From assembly GCA_963745665.1 (NCBI GenBank), contig CAVUYE010000001.1, positions 372,001 through 436,000 of the forward strand: DNA of 64,000 nt, in the 5' to 3' direction. Shown here piece by piece: positions 54,568 through 62,948 of this stretch. Position 1 is the first letter of the stretch, and each line of letters starts with the position of its first letter. The position numbers and the translations under genes were made by a program. Origin of the DNA: Bog-473 sp963745665. Lineage in GTDB: Bacteria > Actinomycetota > Acidimicrobiia > Acidimicrobiales > RAAP-2. The notes beneath the pieces are model-generated. The model was not told where the DNA came from. It ran no database searches and saw only the letters and a program-made list of their open reading frames with translations.

Positions 54568-55278
54568 TCAGGCAGCTCCGTTGGCCGACTCAGGCTCCCG
54601 CAAGGTGTACCCGACGAGGCGGATGGTGTGGATGAGGGGCGGCCCGAACCTCTCGAGCTTCTTGCGCAGGTAGCTGACGTAGGTCTCCACGACGTTCCCG
54701 TCGCCGCCGAAGTCGTAGTGCCAGACGTGGTCCAGGATCTGCGACTTCGAGAGCACGTGACGCGGGTTCAGCATGAAGTAGCGCAGGAGGTTGAACTCGG
54801 TGGCGGTCAGATTGATCGTGTTCCCGCTCCGGCGCACCTCGTGCGCGCTCTCGTCGAGCTCGAGGTCCGAGAAGCGCAGAACCCCGTCGTCCTCGGGCTC
54901 GTAACCGGTGCGGCGCAAGATGGCATGCACCCGGGCGATGACCTCGGCCAGGGCGAACGGCTTGGTCACGTAGTCGTCGCCCCCGACGGTGAGACCGGCC
55001 AGCTTGTCCTGCAGGGTGTCGCGTGCCGTCAGGAAGAGCACCGGCACCCGCAGCCCGTCGGAGCGCAGCCGCCGGGTGACCTCGAGACCATCGAGGTCGG
55101 GCAGCATGACGTCGAGGATGACCAGGTCGGGCGGATCCTCCTGGGCCTGGGCCAGGGCCTTGCGCCCGGTCATCGCCTCGTCGACCGTGAATCCCTCGTA
55201 GCGCAGTGACGTCGCCACTGCATCGACGATCGAAGGTTCGTCGTCAACCACCAGCACCCGCGGTCCGTTGTTGTCCAT
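54568..55278 (-). CDS. OmpR/PhoB-family response regulator
   Basis: DNA-binding regulator of 236 residues. The receiver has DD at 12-13, phospho-acceptor Asp56 in LVILDVMLPDLDG and Lys in YVTKPFAL. The winged helix (about 130-230) reads LTATEFNLLRYFMLNPRHVLSKSQILDHVWHYDFGGDGNVVETYVSYLRKKL. This form, with NVVETYVSYLRKKL, matches the TcrA/TrcR/MprA-like actinobacterial group. The start at 55278 is chosen at the domain edge. Partner of the kinase at 52999-54567. Confidence 0.94.
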   Translation of the reverse strand: MDNNGPRVLVVDDEPSIVDAVATSLRYEGFTVDEAMTGRKALAQAQEDPPDLVILDVMLPDLDGLEVTRRLRSDGLRVPVLFLTARDTLQDKLAGLTVGGDDYVTKPFALAEVIARVHAILRRTGYEPEDDGVLRFSDLELDESAHEVRRSGNTINLTATEFNLLRYFMLNPRHVLSKSQILDHVWHYDFGGDGNVVETYVSYLRKKLERFGPPLIHTIRLVGYTLREPESANGAA

Positions 55279-55373
55279 CTTCACTTGGCCATACCTCCCT
55301 GACGCACAGGGTCGCGCCATGGTTTGCCCGTCCAGTGTGACCCGGCTGTGGGCCCCCTGTGAACGCGGCCGGC

Positions 55374-56643
55374 TCAGGCGATATCGGCGTCGAGAGCGCG
55401 TCGGAGCAGGTCGAGGGCCGAAATGGCCGCGTATTGACGCACCCTCTCCCGGTCGCCCGGGACCCGCAATTCACGGGTCTGCGCCGGCTGGCCCGGCAAA
55501 TGGAGGCCGACGAACACCGTGCCCGGTGTCACGCCCTCCTGGTCGTCCGGGCCGGCGACACCGGTGATGCCCAGCCCGACATCGGCCCCCGTCACCCGGG
55601 CGGCACCCTCGGCCATGGCCGCCGCGGCCGATTCGGTGACCACCGGCCCGGCGGGCACCCCCAGGACATCGAACTTGACCTGCGAGTCGTAGGCGACGAC
55701 GCCGCCCCGGAACCACGACGAGGCGCCGGCCACGTTGACCAGACGCGAGGCGATGAGGCCGCCGGTCAGTGACTCGGCGACGCCGAAGGTCAGGCCCTGG
55801 GCGATGAGACGGGCGGCCACGGCCACCTCCATGGACTCGTCGTCGGCGCCGAAGACGATGTCGCCGAGACGCTCCTCGATGGCGCGCCGCACCTCGGCGT
55901 CCTCCTTGTCGAGCAGCGCGGTGACGTCCTCGTGCGTGCGCGCCGCTGGCGGTGATGCGCACCTTGATCCCCTCGATACCCGAAGCCAGGAAGGCCAGCG
56001 TGACGTCGCCGGTGGCATCGAGTGCATCGATGCGGTCCTGGAGTGCCTCGGCGAGCCCGGACTCGCTGGCGCCCCAGGTGCGCAGGACGCGACTGGCGAT
56101 GACGCCGCTCTCCTCGCCCGTCTCGGCCATGCGGGCGCGCAGGTCGGGCAGGATGCCCCGTTCGAACATCTCGGCCATCTCGTAGGGGACGCCGGGGACC
56201 GCGTAGACGACCTTGTTCCCCACCGGGCAGATGAGCCCGGGGGCGGTGCCGGCGACCTGCGGGATGATGGCGGCCCCCTGGGGTACGTCGGCCTGGCGCG
56301 CGTTGTTCTCGGTCATGGTGCGGCCCCGGGCCTCGAAGAAGCCGGCGATGACGTCGACGATCGCCTGGTCGCGCAGCAGTGGGACGTTCATGACCGCGGC
56401 GATGGCCTCGCGGGTGATGTCGTCCTGGGTCGGCCCGAGCCCGCCGCACGTGATGACGCCGTCGCTCCGGGCCAGCGCCGTGCGCAGGGCCAGCGTGATG
56501 CGTTCGTGGTTGTCGCCCACCGCCTGATGGAAGTGGGAGGCCACGCCGTTGGCGGCGAGGTGCTCGCCCAACCAGGCGGAATTGGTGTCGGCGATCTGGC
56601 CGAGCAGCAACTCGGTCCCGACCGCGACGATCTCGATTCTCAC
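55374..56643 (-). CDS. cinA: CinA-family protein, one frameshift
   Basis: Competence/damage-inducible protein CinA, about 422 residues when joined. The N-terminal molybdopterin-binding-like domain reads VRIEIVAVGTELLLGQIADTNSAWLG, ITCGGLGPTQDDITREA and VYAVPGVPYEMAEMFE. The C-terminal domain, known as NMN deamidase, reads FGVAESLTGGLIASRLVNVAGASSWFRGG and GITGVAGPDDQEGVTPGTVF. The frame breaks near 55945: dropping one G joins VRITAS to ARTHEDVTALLD. The GTG at 56643 lies ten bases after pgsA. The order rimO-pgsA-cinA is common in actinobacteria. Confidence 0.93.
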
Positions 56644-56653
56644 GGCGCTGACC

Positions 56654-57259
56654 TTACGATGCGGCTGGGCGGTGCAGCGCACGCCGGCCGTCGAGCAGGT
56701 ACTCGGTACCGGTGTAGAGCGTGAGGGCGCAGGCGAACCAGATCATGGCGACCTGCAGCGTGTGCTGGTGGGCCAGAGGGGGGATGATGACGGCGCCGAT
56801 CGCCAGGTCCTGCACCAGCGTCTTGAGCTTGGCCGACTTGCGCGCCGGGATGGACACGCCGCTCCGGCCGACCCAGGAGCGGTAGACCTGCATGCCGACT
56901 TCCCGCGCGGTGATGAGGATGACGGGCAGCCAGGGCAGGTGCCCCTGTGCGGCGAGCGTGATCATGGCGCCGAGGACGCACGCCTTGTCGGCCAGCGGGT
57001 CGAGGAACGCACCCGAGCGGGTGGTGCCGTGGCGGCGCGCCATGTAGCCATCGAGCCCGTCGCTCGCCGCCAGCAGAAACCCGACGACCACGTTGACCCA
57101 GGACGCACCCCAGGCGACGAGCATGAGCACGTAGACCGGTGCCGCGAGCAGCCTGGCCACCGTGACGGCGTTGGCCGGCGTGACCAACGCGCTCGGGCCG
57201 AAGGTGTACTGCTGCTGCTGCTGCTGCTGCGAGGCGGGCTCGTGCGTGGCTTCGCTCAC
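56654..57259 (-). CDS. pgsA: CDP-diacylglycerol-glycerol-3-phosphate phosphatidyltransferase
   Basis: Membrane enzyme of 201 residues that makes phosphatidylglycerol phosphate. The CDP-alcohol phosphotransferase motif is complete: SDGLDGYMARRHGTTRSGAFLDPLADK, with the Asp, Gly, Arg and Asp residues that bind CDP and metal. About six helices follow the usual plan. An odd run of seven Gln (residues 11-17), encoded by a CAG-type triplet run at about 57209-57230, precedes the conserved TPANAVTVARLLAAP. The GTG at 57259 overlaps the rimO stop as GTGA. Confidence 0.92.
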   Translation of the reverse strand: MSEATHEPASQQQQQQQYTFGPSALVTPANAVTVARLLAAPVYVLMLVAWGASWVNVVVGFLLAASDGLDGYMARRHGTTRSGAFLDPLADKACVLGAMITLAAQGHLPWLPVILITAREVGMQVYRSWVGRSGVSIPARKSAKLKTLVQDLAIGAVIIPPLAHQHTLQVAMIWFACALTLYTGTEYLLDGRRALHRPAAS

Positions 57260-58741
57260 GGTGCTCCTGCCGCGGCGGCGACCGGATCCCGGTCGGTCGA
57301 GCGGACGGCGTACAGGTCGGGCCCCTCCGCGCCGGTGATGGTGACATCGACGAGGCTGCCCACCTGGAGGTCGGCGGGCACATGGACCACACCGTCGATC
57401 TCGGGCGCCTCGTGCACCGTGCGGCCCTGGCCCGGCGCGTCGACGAGCACCCGGTGGGTAGCGCCGATGAGCGCGTCCCGCTTCGCCGCCGTGATGGCAT
57501 CCTGCACCTCGGCACACTCGCGCAGGCGCTGGAGGGCGAGCTCCGCCGGCACCTGCTCGTCGAGGCCGGCGGCGTGGGTGCCGTCCTCGCGGGAGTACGG
57601 AAAGAAGCCGGCCCAGTCGAGCTGCGCCGCCGACAGAAAGTCGAGCAGGAGATCGTGATCGCGCTCGGTTTCGCCCGGGTAACCGAGGATGAAGGAGGAG
57701 CGGAAGGTGGCCTCGGGCTCGGCCGACCGGATGTCGTCGATGCGACGCAGGAAACGATCGCCGTCGCCCCAGCGGCGCATGCCTGCCAGGAGCGGACGCG
57801 ACACATGCTGCAGCGAGAGGTCGAAGTAGGGCACACCCGTGGCGAGGACGGTGTCGATCAGCTCGTCGGTCAATCCCGACGGGTAGAGATACAGCAACCG
57901 GGTGCGCTCGACCCGGGCCGAGACGGCGCGGGTGAGAGCGGCGATCGGTGACGGGCCGTTGGCGATGCGTGTCCGCCGGCCCGGACCCGACCGGTCCCGG
58001 CCGTAGGAGGCCAGGTCCTGAGCCACGAGGACGATCTCGCGCAGGACCGGCGCGCCGTCGGCGGGCGCACGGAGCGCGTCGACCTCGGCCAACACGTCCG
58101 CGGCTCGAGCGGGACCGCTGCTTGCCCCGGAAGGACGGGATGGCGCAGAAGCCGCAGATGCGATCACAGCCCTCGGCAACCTTGACGTAGGCCCATGGTG
58201 CGCGGGCAGCCGGGCGGGGCAGTTCGAGCAGGTCGAAACCGTTCGTCGTCGGCGCCGGCGCGACGGCGCGGCGCCCGGGCGTGAGCGTGACGGGGACGGC
58301 ATCAGCGGTCGCCTCCAGCGGGTCGATGAGCTCCGAGCCGAAGCCGGCCACGAGGTCGACCTCGGGCAGGGCGTCGCGCAGCTCGTCGCCGTAGCGCTCC
58401 GCCATGCAGCCGGTCACGACCAGGCGGGCGCCCGGCCGGCGACGATCCGCCAGGGTCAGGACGGTCTCGATCGACTCCTGCCGGGCGGCCTCGATGAAAG
58501 CGCACGTGTTGACCACGACGAGGTCGGCGGTGTCGGCGTCCGGGGCGCGGCCATAGCCCTGCGCAGTGAGATAGCCCTCCAGCTTGTCGGAGTCGACCTG
58601 GTTCTTCGGGCACCCCAGGGTCTGCAGCCAGTAGAGGCCCACGCCGTCACACACTCCTCGCACCAGGCCGGGTCCCGTCGGGGCGACGTCACCCGGCAGG
58701 CCCGCCGGAGCGGGCCAACCATCCGGATCGTCGAACACCAT
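57256..58741 (-). CDS. rimO: Ribosomal protein S12 methylthiotransferase RimO, one frameshift
   Basis: Radical-SAM enzyme that methylthiolates Asp of ribosomal protein S12, about 494 residues when joined. The N-terminal UPF0004 domain reads LYWLQTLGCPKNQVDSDKLEG, VVNTCAFIEAARQESIE and VTGCMAERYGDEL (three cluster Cys). The radical-SAM motif is CDRICGFCAIPSFRGKQRSR. After a shift near 58110 the frame continues ADVLAEVDALRAPADG, SFILGYPGETERDHDLLLDFL and WAGFFPYSREDGTHA, then a TRAM-like end. LGCPKN and FPYSREDGT favour RimO over MiaB. The ATG at 58741 is 17 bases beyond the tRNA-Ser 3' end. Confidence 0.93.
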
Positions 58742-58757
58742 GCGCCCGACTCCCGAG

Positions 58758-58846
58758 CGGAGAGGGAGGGATTTGAACCCTCGGACCCGGTTACCCAGGT
58801 CAACTCATTAGCAGTGAGTCCGATTCGGCCGCTCTCGCACCTCTCC
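58758..58846 (-). tRNA. tRNA-Ser(GCT)
   Basis: A class II tRNA of 89 nt reads on the minus strand. The acceptor stem is GGAGAGG/CCTCTCC, the anticodon stem-loop is ACTCA-CTGCTAA-TGAGT with anticodon GCT, the long variable arm is TGACCTGGGTAACCGGGTC, and the T arm is GAGGG-TTCAAAT-CCCTC. The discriminator is G and no CCA is encoded. It immediately precedes rimO. Confidence 0.93.
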
Positions 58847-58914
58847 AGCAGGACTTTCGCGATCTGACAGGACGGGCTGTCCATAGCCTGTCCAGAGTTA
58901 CGACGCTGAAGCCC

Positions 58915-59040
58915 GTGCGGGAAAGCCTACGTGAACGCTCGCCGGGCGTTTGGCAGGCCAGAGTCTGCGTCGGACCAGGTGACCGTGGGCCATCGCAATC
59001 GAGCCTTCAAGGCCGCGTCCCATATGAAGGGATTAAGAGA
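58915..59040 (+). pseudogene. Possible integrase N-terminal remnant
   Basis: A GTG-started frame begins VRESLRERSPGVWQARVCVG, which resembles the RERSPGVW-RV-G opening of actinobacterial tyrosine recombinases. After a shift the next frame gives VTVGHRNRAFKAASHMKG, like the (D)PVTG-R-R segment that follows in such proteins. The similarity then fades into AT-richer sequence without catalytic domain. It lies 69 bases from the 5' end of tRNA-Ser, a plausible place for an old element, although elements usually sit on the 3' side. From memory only, so tentative. Confidence 0.4.
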
Positions 59041-59217
59041 GTCCACCTCTTTAGAGAGGTTTATCAAGTAACCCTAATTAAGCTGGAGCGTGACGAAGGT
59101 TTATTCCGTGCTTCATTCTGTCCCCCGGCCCCAACGGCCTTTTGTTCGGCAACCCGCGTTGTGCGTGCCACGACCCGGCCGAATCGCACAACAGAGCATC
59201 TCCTCGATCAAGATGGC

Positions 59218-60559
59218 ATGTGCTGGACCGATACTCACTCCGTGGGTGATGGATCTCGTCTCTCGAATCCCCCGGATCCCCCGGGTCCGGCGTGTCGCAT
59301 GGTTCGCAATGAGGCCGGCCTGATCACCGAAGTCGACGACTCGGTGGTCGGCCTCTTGGGATGGCGTCCTGATCAGCTGATAGGGATCCCTTCGACAGCC
59401 CTGATCCATCCCAACGACCAGGCGAGCGCGGTCAGTACCTGGTTCGCAATGATCAAGGTGCCGGGATCGACCCGCAAGTGGCGCGGGCGCTACCGCACTG
59501 TTGAGGGCAAGTGGCGCTGGATCGAGACGATCAACACGAACCGGCTCGACGATCCCACGGGCCCCGGGGTATTCACGACGATCCAGCCGGGTCAGGCTGA
59601 CTTCGTCAGCGTCGAAGAGGAATTCCGCGCACGCGAAGAGCTGATCAGCCGCCTGTCGGACGCCCTGCCCGTCGGGATCTTCCAGGTCGACGCTGATCGC
59701 CGCGTCTTCGCGACCAACGGCCGCCTGCACCAGATTTTGGGCAGTCCCCCTTCGGGGGACCTGGCGAGCCAATTCGCCATTGTCGGCGACGGCGACTGGC
59801 CCCGGCTGCAGGCGGCCATCGACATGGCGCTGAGGGGTGAGGTCGTCGACGACCTCGAGCTTCGCTTCCGCGTCGCTTCCCCGCCCGACCTCACCCCGGT
59901 CCGAGCGTGCCAGGTGAGCCTGCGTCCTCTCACCGACGGAACGAACGCGGTTACCGGGCTGATCGGCACGCTGAGCGACGTCACGGACAGCGTGGAACTT
60001 CGCCGCGAGCTCGAACTACGCGCCCTCGAGGGACTCTCTGACAGGCTGCCTCAACCGTGGCGCCACCTTCGAGCTCCTCGACGTGGCCCTGAGAACCGCA
60101 GCCAGATTGAAAACCGGGGTCGCCGCCATCTACATCGACCTCGACGGCTTCAAGCGCATCAACGACTCCTATGGTCACGCCACCGGCGACCAGGTTCTTG
60201 TTGCAACGAGCGAGAAGATCCGGTCGATTCTCCGGGCCGAAGACGTGGCCGGTCGTCTGGGAGGAGACGAGTTCCTCGTCGTCTGCCCGGGAGTCTCCAA
60301 CGCTGACGAAGGTCTCGCGGTCGCCGAGCGGATTGCGATCTCGTTGCACTGCCGAATGCCCGTGACCGACGGACACGTCATGCTGCGGGCGAGTGTCGGA
60401 TTCGCCTGGACCAGCGCGATCGACGAGTCGCCTGATGCGCTCGTAGCCCGGGCCGATGCTGCGATGTACAAGTCGAAGCTTGATGGCACGGGCTCGGTCG
60501 TGCAGGGACCCTCTGACGGGGGCGATGTGACCCTTCATCCTGGCACTCGAACGCGCTAA
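59218..60559 (+). CDS. PAS-GGDEF diguanylate cyclase-like protein, one frameshift
   Basis: Cytoplasmic signalling protein of about 446 residues when joined. A first PAS domain (about 25-125) reads RNEAGLITEVDDSVVGLLGWRPDQLIG and WRGRYRTVEGKWRWIET. A second PAS domain (about 145-265) reads LSDALPVGIFQVDADRRVFATNGRLHQILG. After a shift near 60030 comes a GGDEF domain: DSLTGCLNRGATFELL, AAIYIDLDGFKRINDSYGHATGD and RLGGDEFLVVCPG, with GGDEF itself intact, so synthesis of cyclic di-GMP is likely. An RxxD inhibitory site is not evident. The start at 59218 is chosen because upstream sequence does not look like protein. Codon use and GC are less extreme than in the rest of the window. Confidence 0.82.
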
Positions 60560-60565
60560 GGGCAG

Positions 60566-60597
60566 CGCAGTAGCCTTCAACCGCAGTAGCCTTCAAC
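60566..60597. repeat. Perfect 16-bp tandem duplication
   Basis: CGCAGTAGCCTTCAAC occurs twice back to back (60566-60581 and 60582-60597) in the 70-base gap between the GGDEF gene and the SHOCT gene. It may be a replication slip or paired binding sites; nothing more can be said. Confidence 0.85.
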
Positions 60598-60629
60598 CCA
60601 AGTCAGTTCCTTCGACATAAGGAGAACGA

Positions 60630-61037
60630 GTGCTTGCGACCAGCTATCAATATCCGATTCTCGACTTCTTTCTGACGATGCTGTACTTCTTCCTCTTCAT
60701 CATCTGGATCTGGCTGCTCATCATGGTGTTCATGGATGTGTTCCGGAGCCACGACCTGGGTGGCTGGGCCAAAGCCCTGTGGGCCATCTTCATCATCGTC
60801 ATCCCGTTCCTCGGCGTTTTCGTGTACCTGATCGCACGGGGCGGAAAGATGCACGAACGCCAAGCCCAGGAGGCAGCGGCGCAGCAGAAGGCCTTCGACC
60901 AGTACGTGAAGGAGACGGCCGGGACGAGCGGCGGGAATACTGCCGACCAGCTGTCCAAGCTGGCGGACCTCAAGTCCCAAGGTGTCCTCACCGACGCCGA
61001 GTTCGACGCGGAGAAGGCCAAGATCCTGGCGAGCTGA
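60630..61037 (+). CDS. Two-helix membrane protein with SHOCT domain
   Basis: Protein of 135 residues. Two membrane helices (about 12-37 and 48-69) form a PLDN-like N-terminal hairpin, FFLTMLYFFLFIIWIWLLIM and ALWAIFIIVIPFLGVFVYL, with MVFMDVFRSHDLGGWAK between them. A charged helical linker (MHERQAQEAAAQQKAFDQYV) leads to a C-terminal SHOCT motif, LADLKSQGVLTDAEFDAEKAKIL. Such proteins are common and uncharacterised in actinobacteria; SHOCT motifs are thought to aid oligomerisation. GTG start with AAGGAG five bases upstream. Confidence 0.85.
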   Translation: MLATSYQYPILDFFLTMLYFFLFIIWIWLLIMVFMDVFRSHDLGGWAKALWAIFIIVIPFLGVFVYLIARGGKMHERQAQEAAAQQKAFDQYVKETAGTSGGNTADQLSKLADLKSQGVLTDAEFDAEKAKILAS

Positions 61038-61599
61038 GCGGAGGTCCCGACGGCGTCTGAACTCCACACGCTCGTGGCACCTCTCGTTGCGTGAAATCTC
61101 CATCTCGGCCGAGATGACGACCGACAGGGAGAGCGGGCGCGCAGGAACACCAGCCGCGTACCCGGTTTCGCGCTGACACAGCCGTTTACCATTCGCAAGG
61201 CGACCCGGTCGCCGGCGCACGCGCGGACGAGACGAGCCGAGTCCAGCAAGCGCGAGATGCAACCGGTGCTGCGCGCACCGATAACGGATCTCAACTCCAG
61301 ATGCATTGATCGACTGCTGCACAACACACGGACCCGAACAGGTTCCACAGCGATCCCACAGTGGGTCCACGGTGGGTCCCTCGTCCGTCCCGCGTTATTT
61401 TGATCCCTAGTCGGAGTGAACCGGATCGTCTGCTCACGTTGTGCCCTGGCATGACGGCGGGCGCCGGCAGGAACCACCCGGCATTCGGAAGGTCGATCCA
61501 CGGCACGCCTCATGGACGAAACGGGTAACGCACGGTGATGGCACAGAGTCGCGTCGAGACACAACAAACCTTTTGTGCCCCCCCGTCGTAGTGCCGTAC
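61038..61599. other. Long intergenic region, no gene seen
   Basis: This 562-base stretch holds no convincing gene on either strand; open frames here lack family signals. It contains the near-duplicate CAGTGGGTCC-ACGGTGGGTCC at about 61357-61379 and an AT-richer patch (GCGTTATTTTGATCCCTAG, about 61393-61411) that could be a promoter for the ATP-grasp gene. I see no RNA gene in it. Confidence 0.5.
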
Positions 61600-62904
61600 A
61601 TGCCCGCAATCGGGAACAGCCAGACAGACCAATCAACGGCGAAGTGCCTTCCACTGCTGGCCATCCCATACGCCGGGCTCTCGCCAGCCGTAATGACCAC
61701 AGCTCAAGCAGCGAGCGGCGTGTGCTCAATTCTGTGGCTCGTGGACGGCGAAGATCCTTCCGTGCAGGTCGACGTGCGGGCGCTCGAGCGGTTTGGCCAG
61801 GTCGCGGACTTGGGCGGCCATTCTCCTGAACGGTGGGCGGACACCGTCCGACCATTTCGGCCTGACGGCATCGTGACGTTCTCCGACGATCGGATGGCCG
61901 ACGTGGCGTTGCTGGCCGAAGACCTGGGCTTGCCTTTTCACCGGCCAGTCGTGGCGCGTCGGCTGACGGACAAAAGGCTCCAACGGGACGCTCTCCGGCG
62001 CGCTGGCCTGCCCGTGCCCACATCGACCGCCGTCGGGAGCCATCTGGACGAAGATGCCCTGAAGAACATCGCGACCGATGTGCGGTACCCCGCGGTCCTC
62101 AAGCCGGTGCACGGGACCGATAGCCGCACGACCCTTCGGGTCCATGATGCCGACGAGCTCTTGGCTGCGTTTCGGTCGCTCTTTGCCGACAGCCGCCCCG
62201 ACATGGTGATTGAGGAGTATCTGGCCGACGGTGATCCCTGTCTCGGCGAGGGCTTCGCCAACTACCTGTCGGTCGAGAGCCTGGTCGTTGCCGGACGTGT
62301 CGAGCACTTCGCCGTCACCGGTCGGTTTCCTCTGGCACCTCCGTTGCGAGAAACCGGGTTCTTCATTCCTGCCGATCTGACGCCGGACCAGAGGATCGCG
62401 GCGCTTGACGTCGCTCGTGCGGCCTTGGACGCGCTCGACGTGGAGACGGGCGCACTCCACACAGAAATCAAGTTCACACCGGACGGCCTGAGGGTCATTG
62501 AGGTCAACGGCCGGCTCGGTGGCGGCGTCCCCCTCATGCTCGAAATGATGGGCGCTGCATCCGCGCCCCGGCTCGCCATGGAAGTGGCACTGGGTCGAAC
62601 CCCTGACACTGCCGCCCTGGCGCCACGCGAGGGAATCGGGTTCAGGCTCCTCTTCCATGCGCCGATGACAGCACGAAAGGTCTTGGCGGTCGAGAACCTG
62701 GAACAGATCGGCCAATTGCCCGGCGCACCGACCGCGACGCTCCATCGGCCACCTGGAACCGAGATCGACTGGCGCACCGGAACCAACGACTACGTCTATT
62801 CGGTGACCGGTGTCGCACAGGACTACGACCAGCTACGGATGATCAACAAGATCGCCGGAGCGAGGGTGCAGATGCGTTTCGAAGAGGTCAATCCGCCGCA
62901 ATAG
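61600..62904 (+). CDS. ATP-grasp ligase (BacD/carnosine-synthase-like)
   Basis: ATP-dependent carboxylate-amine ligase-type enzyme of 434 residues. The ATP-grasp fold is visible: DKRLQRDALRRAGLPVPTS, the ATP-binding Lys in YPAVLKPVHGTDSRTTLRV, the hinge MVIEEYLADGD, and the metal-binding Glu/Asn in TPDGLRVIEVNGRLGGGVP. The stretch VVAGRVEHFAVTGRFPLAPPLRETGFFIPADL is typical of L-amino-acid ligase relatives. Family members join amino acids into dipeptides or similar amides. It stands alone, with no carrier protein or peptide genes beside it, so the product is unknown. The ATG at 61600 is chosen; an in-frame extension to 61441 lacks family character. Confidence 0.82.
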   Translation: MPAIGNSQTDQSTAKCLPLLAIPYAGLSPAVMTTAQAASGVCSILWLVDGEDPSVQVDVRALERFGQVADLGGHSPERWADTVRPFRPDGIVTFSDDRMADVALLAEDLGLPFHRPVVARRLTDKRLQRDALRRAGLPVPTSTAVGSHLDEDALKNIATDVRYPAVLKPVHGTDSRTTLRVHDADELLAAFRSLFADSRPDMVIEEYLADGDPCLGEGFANYLSVESLVVAGRVEHFAVTGRFPLAPPLRETGFFIPADLTPDQRIAALDVARAALDALDVETGALHTEIKFTPDGLRVIEVNGRLGGGVPLMLEMMGAASAPRLAMEVALGRTPDTAALAPREGIGFRLLFHAPMTARKVLAVENLEQIGQLPGAPTATLHRPPGTEIDWRTGTNDYVYSVTGVAQDYDQLRMINKIAGARVQMRFEEVNPPQ

Positions 62905-62948
62905 CGGAGCGATTCGCCAGGTGCATCCCTTGGCCCACTGCATCGTGA

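Noticed and set aside
61290..61400. Small protein or RNA gene in the long gap after the SHOCT gene
   Set aside because: Open frames lack family signal, and no stable fold or tRNA pattern was found by eye.
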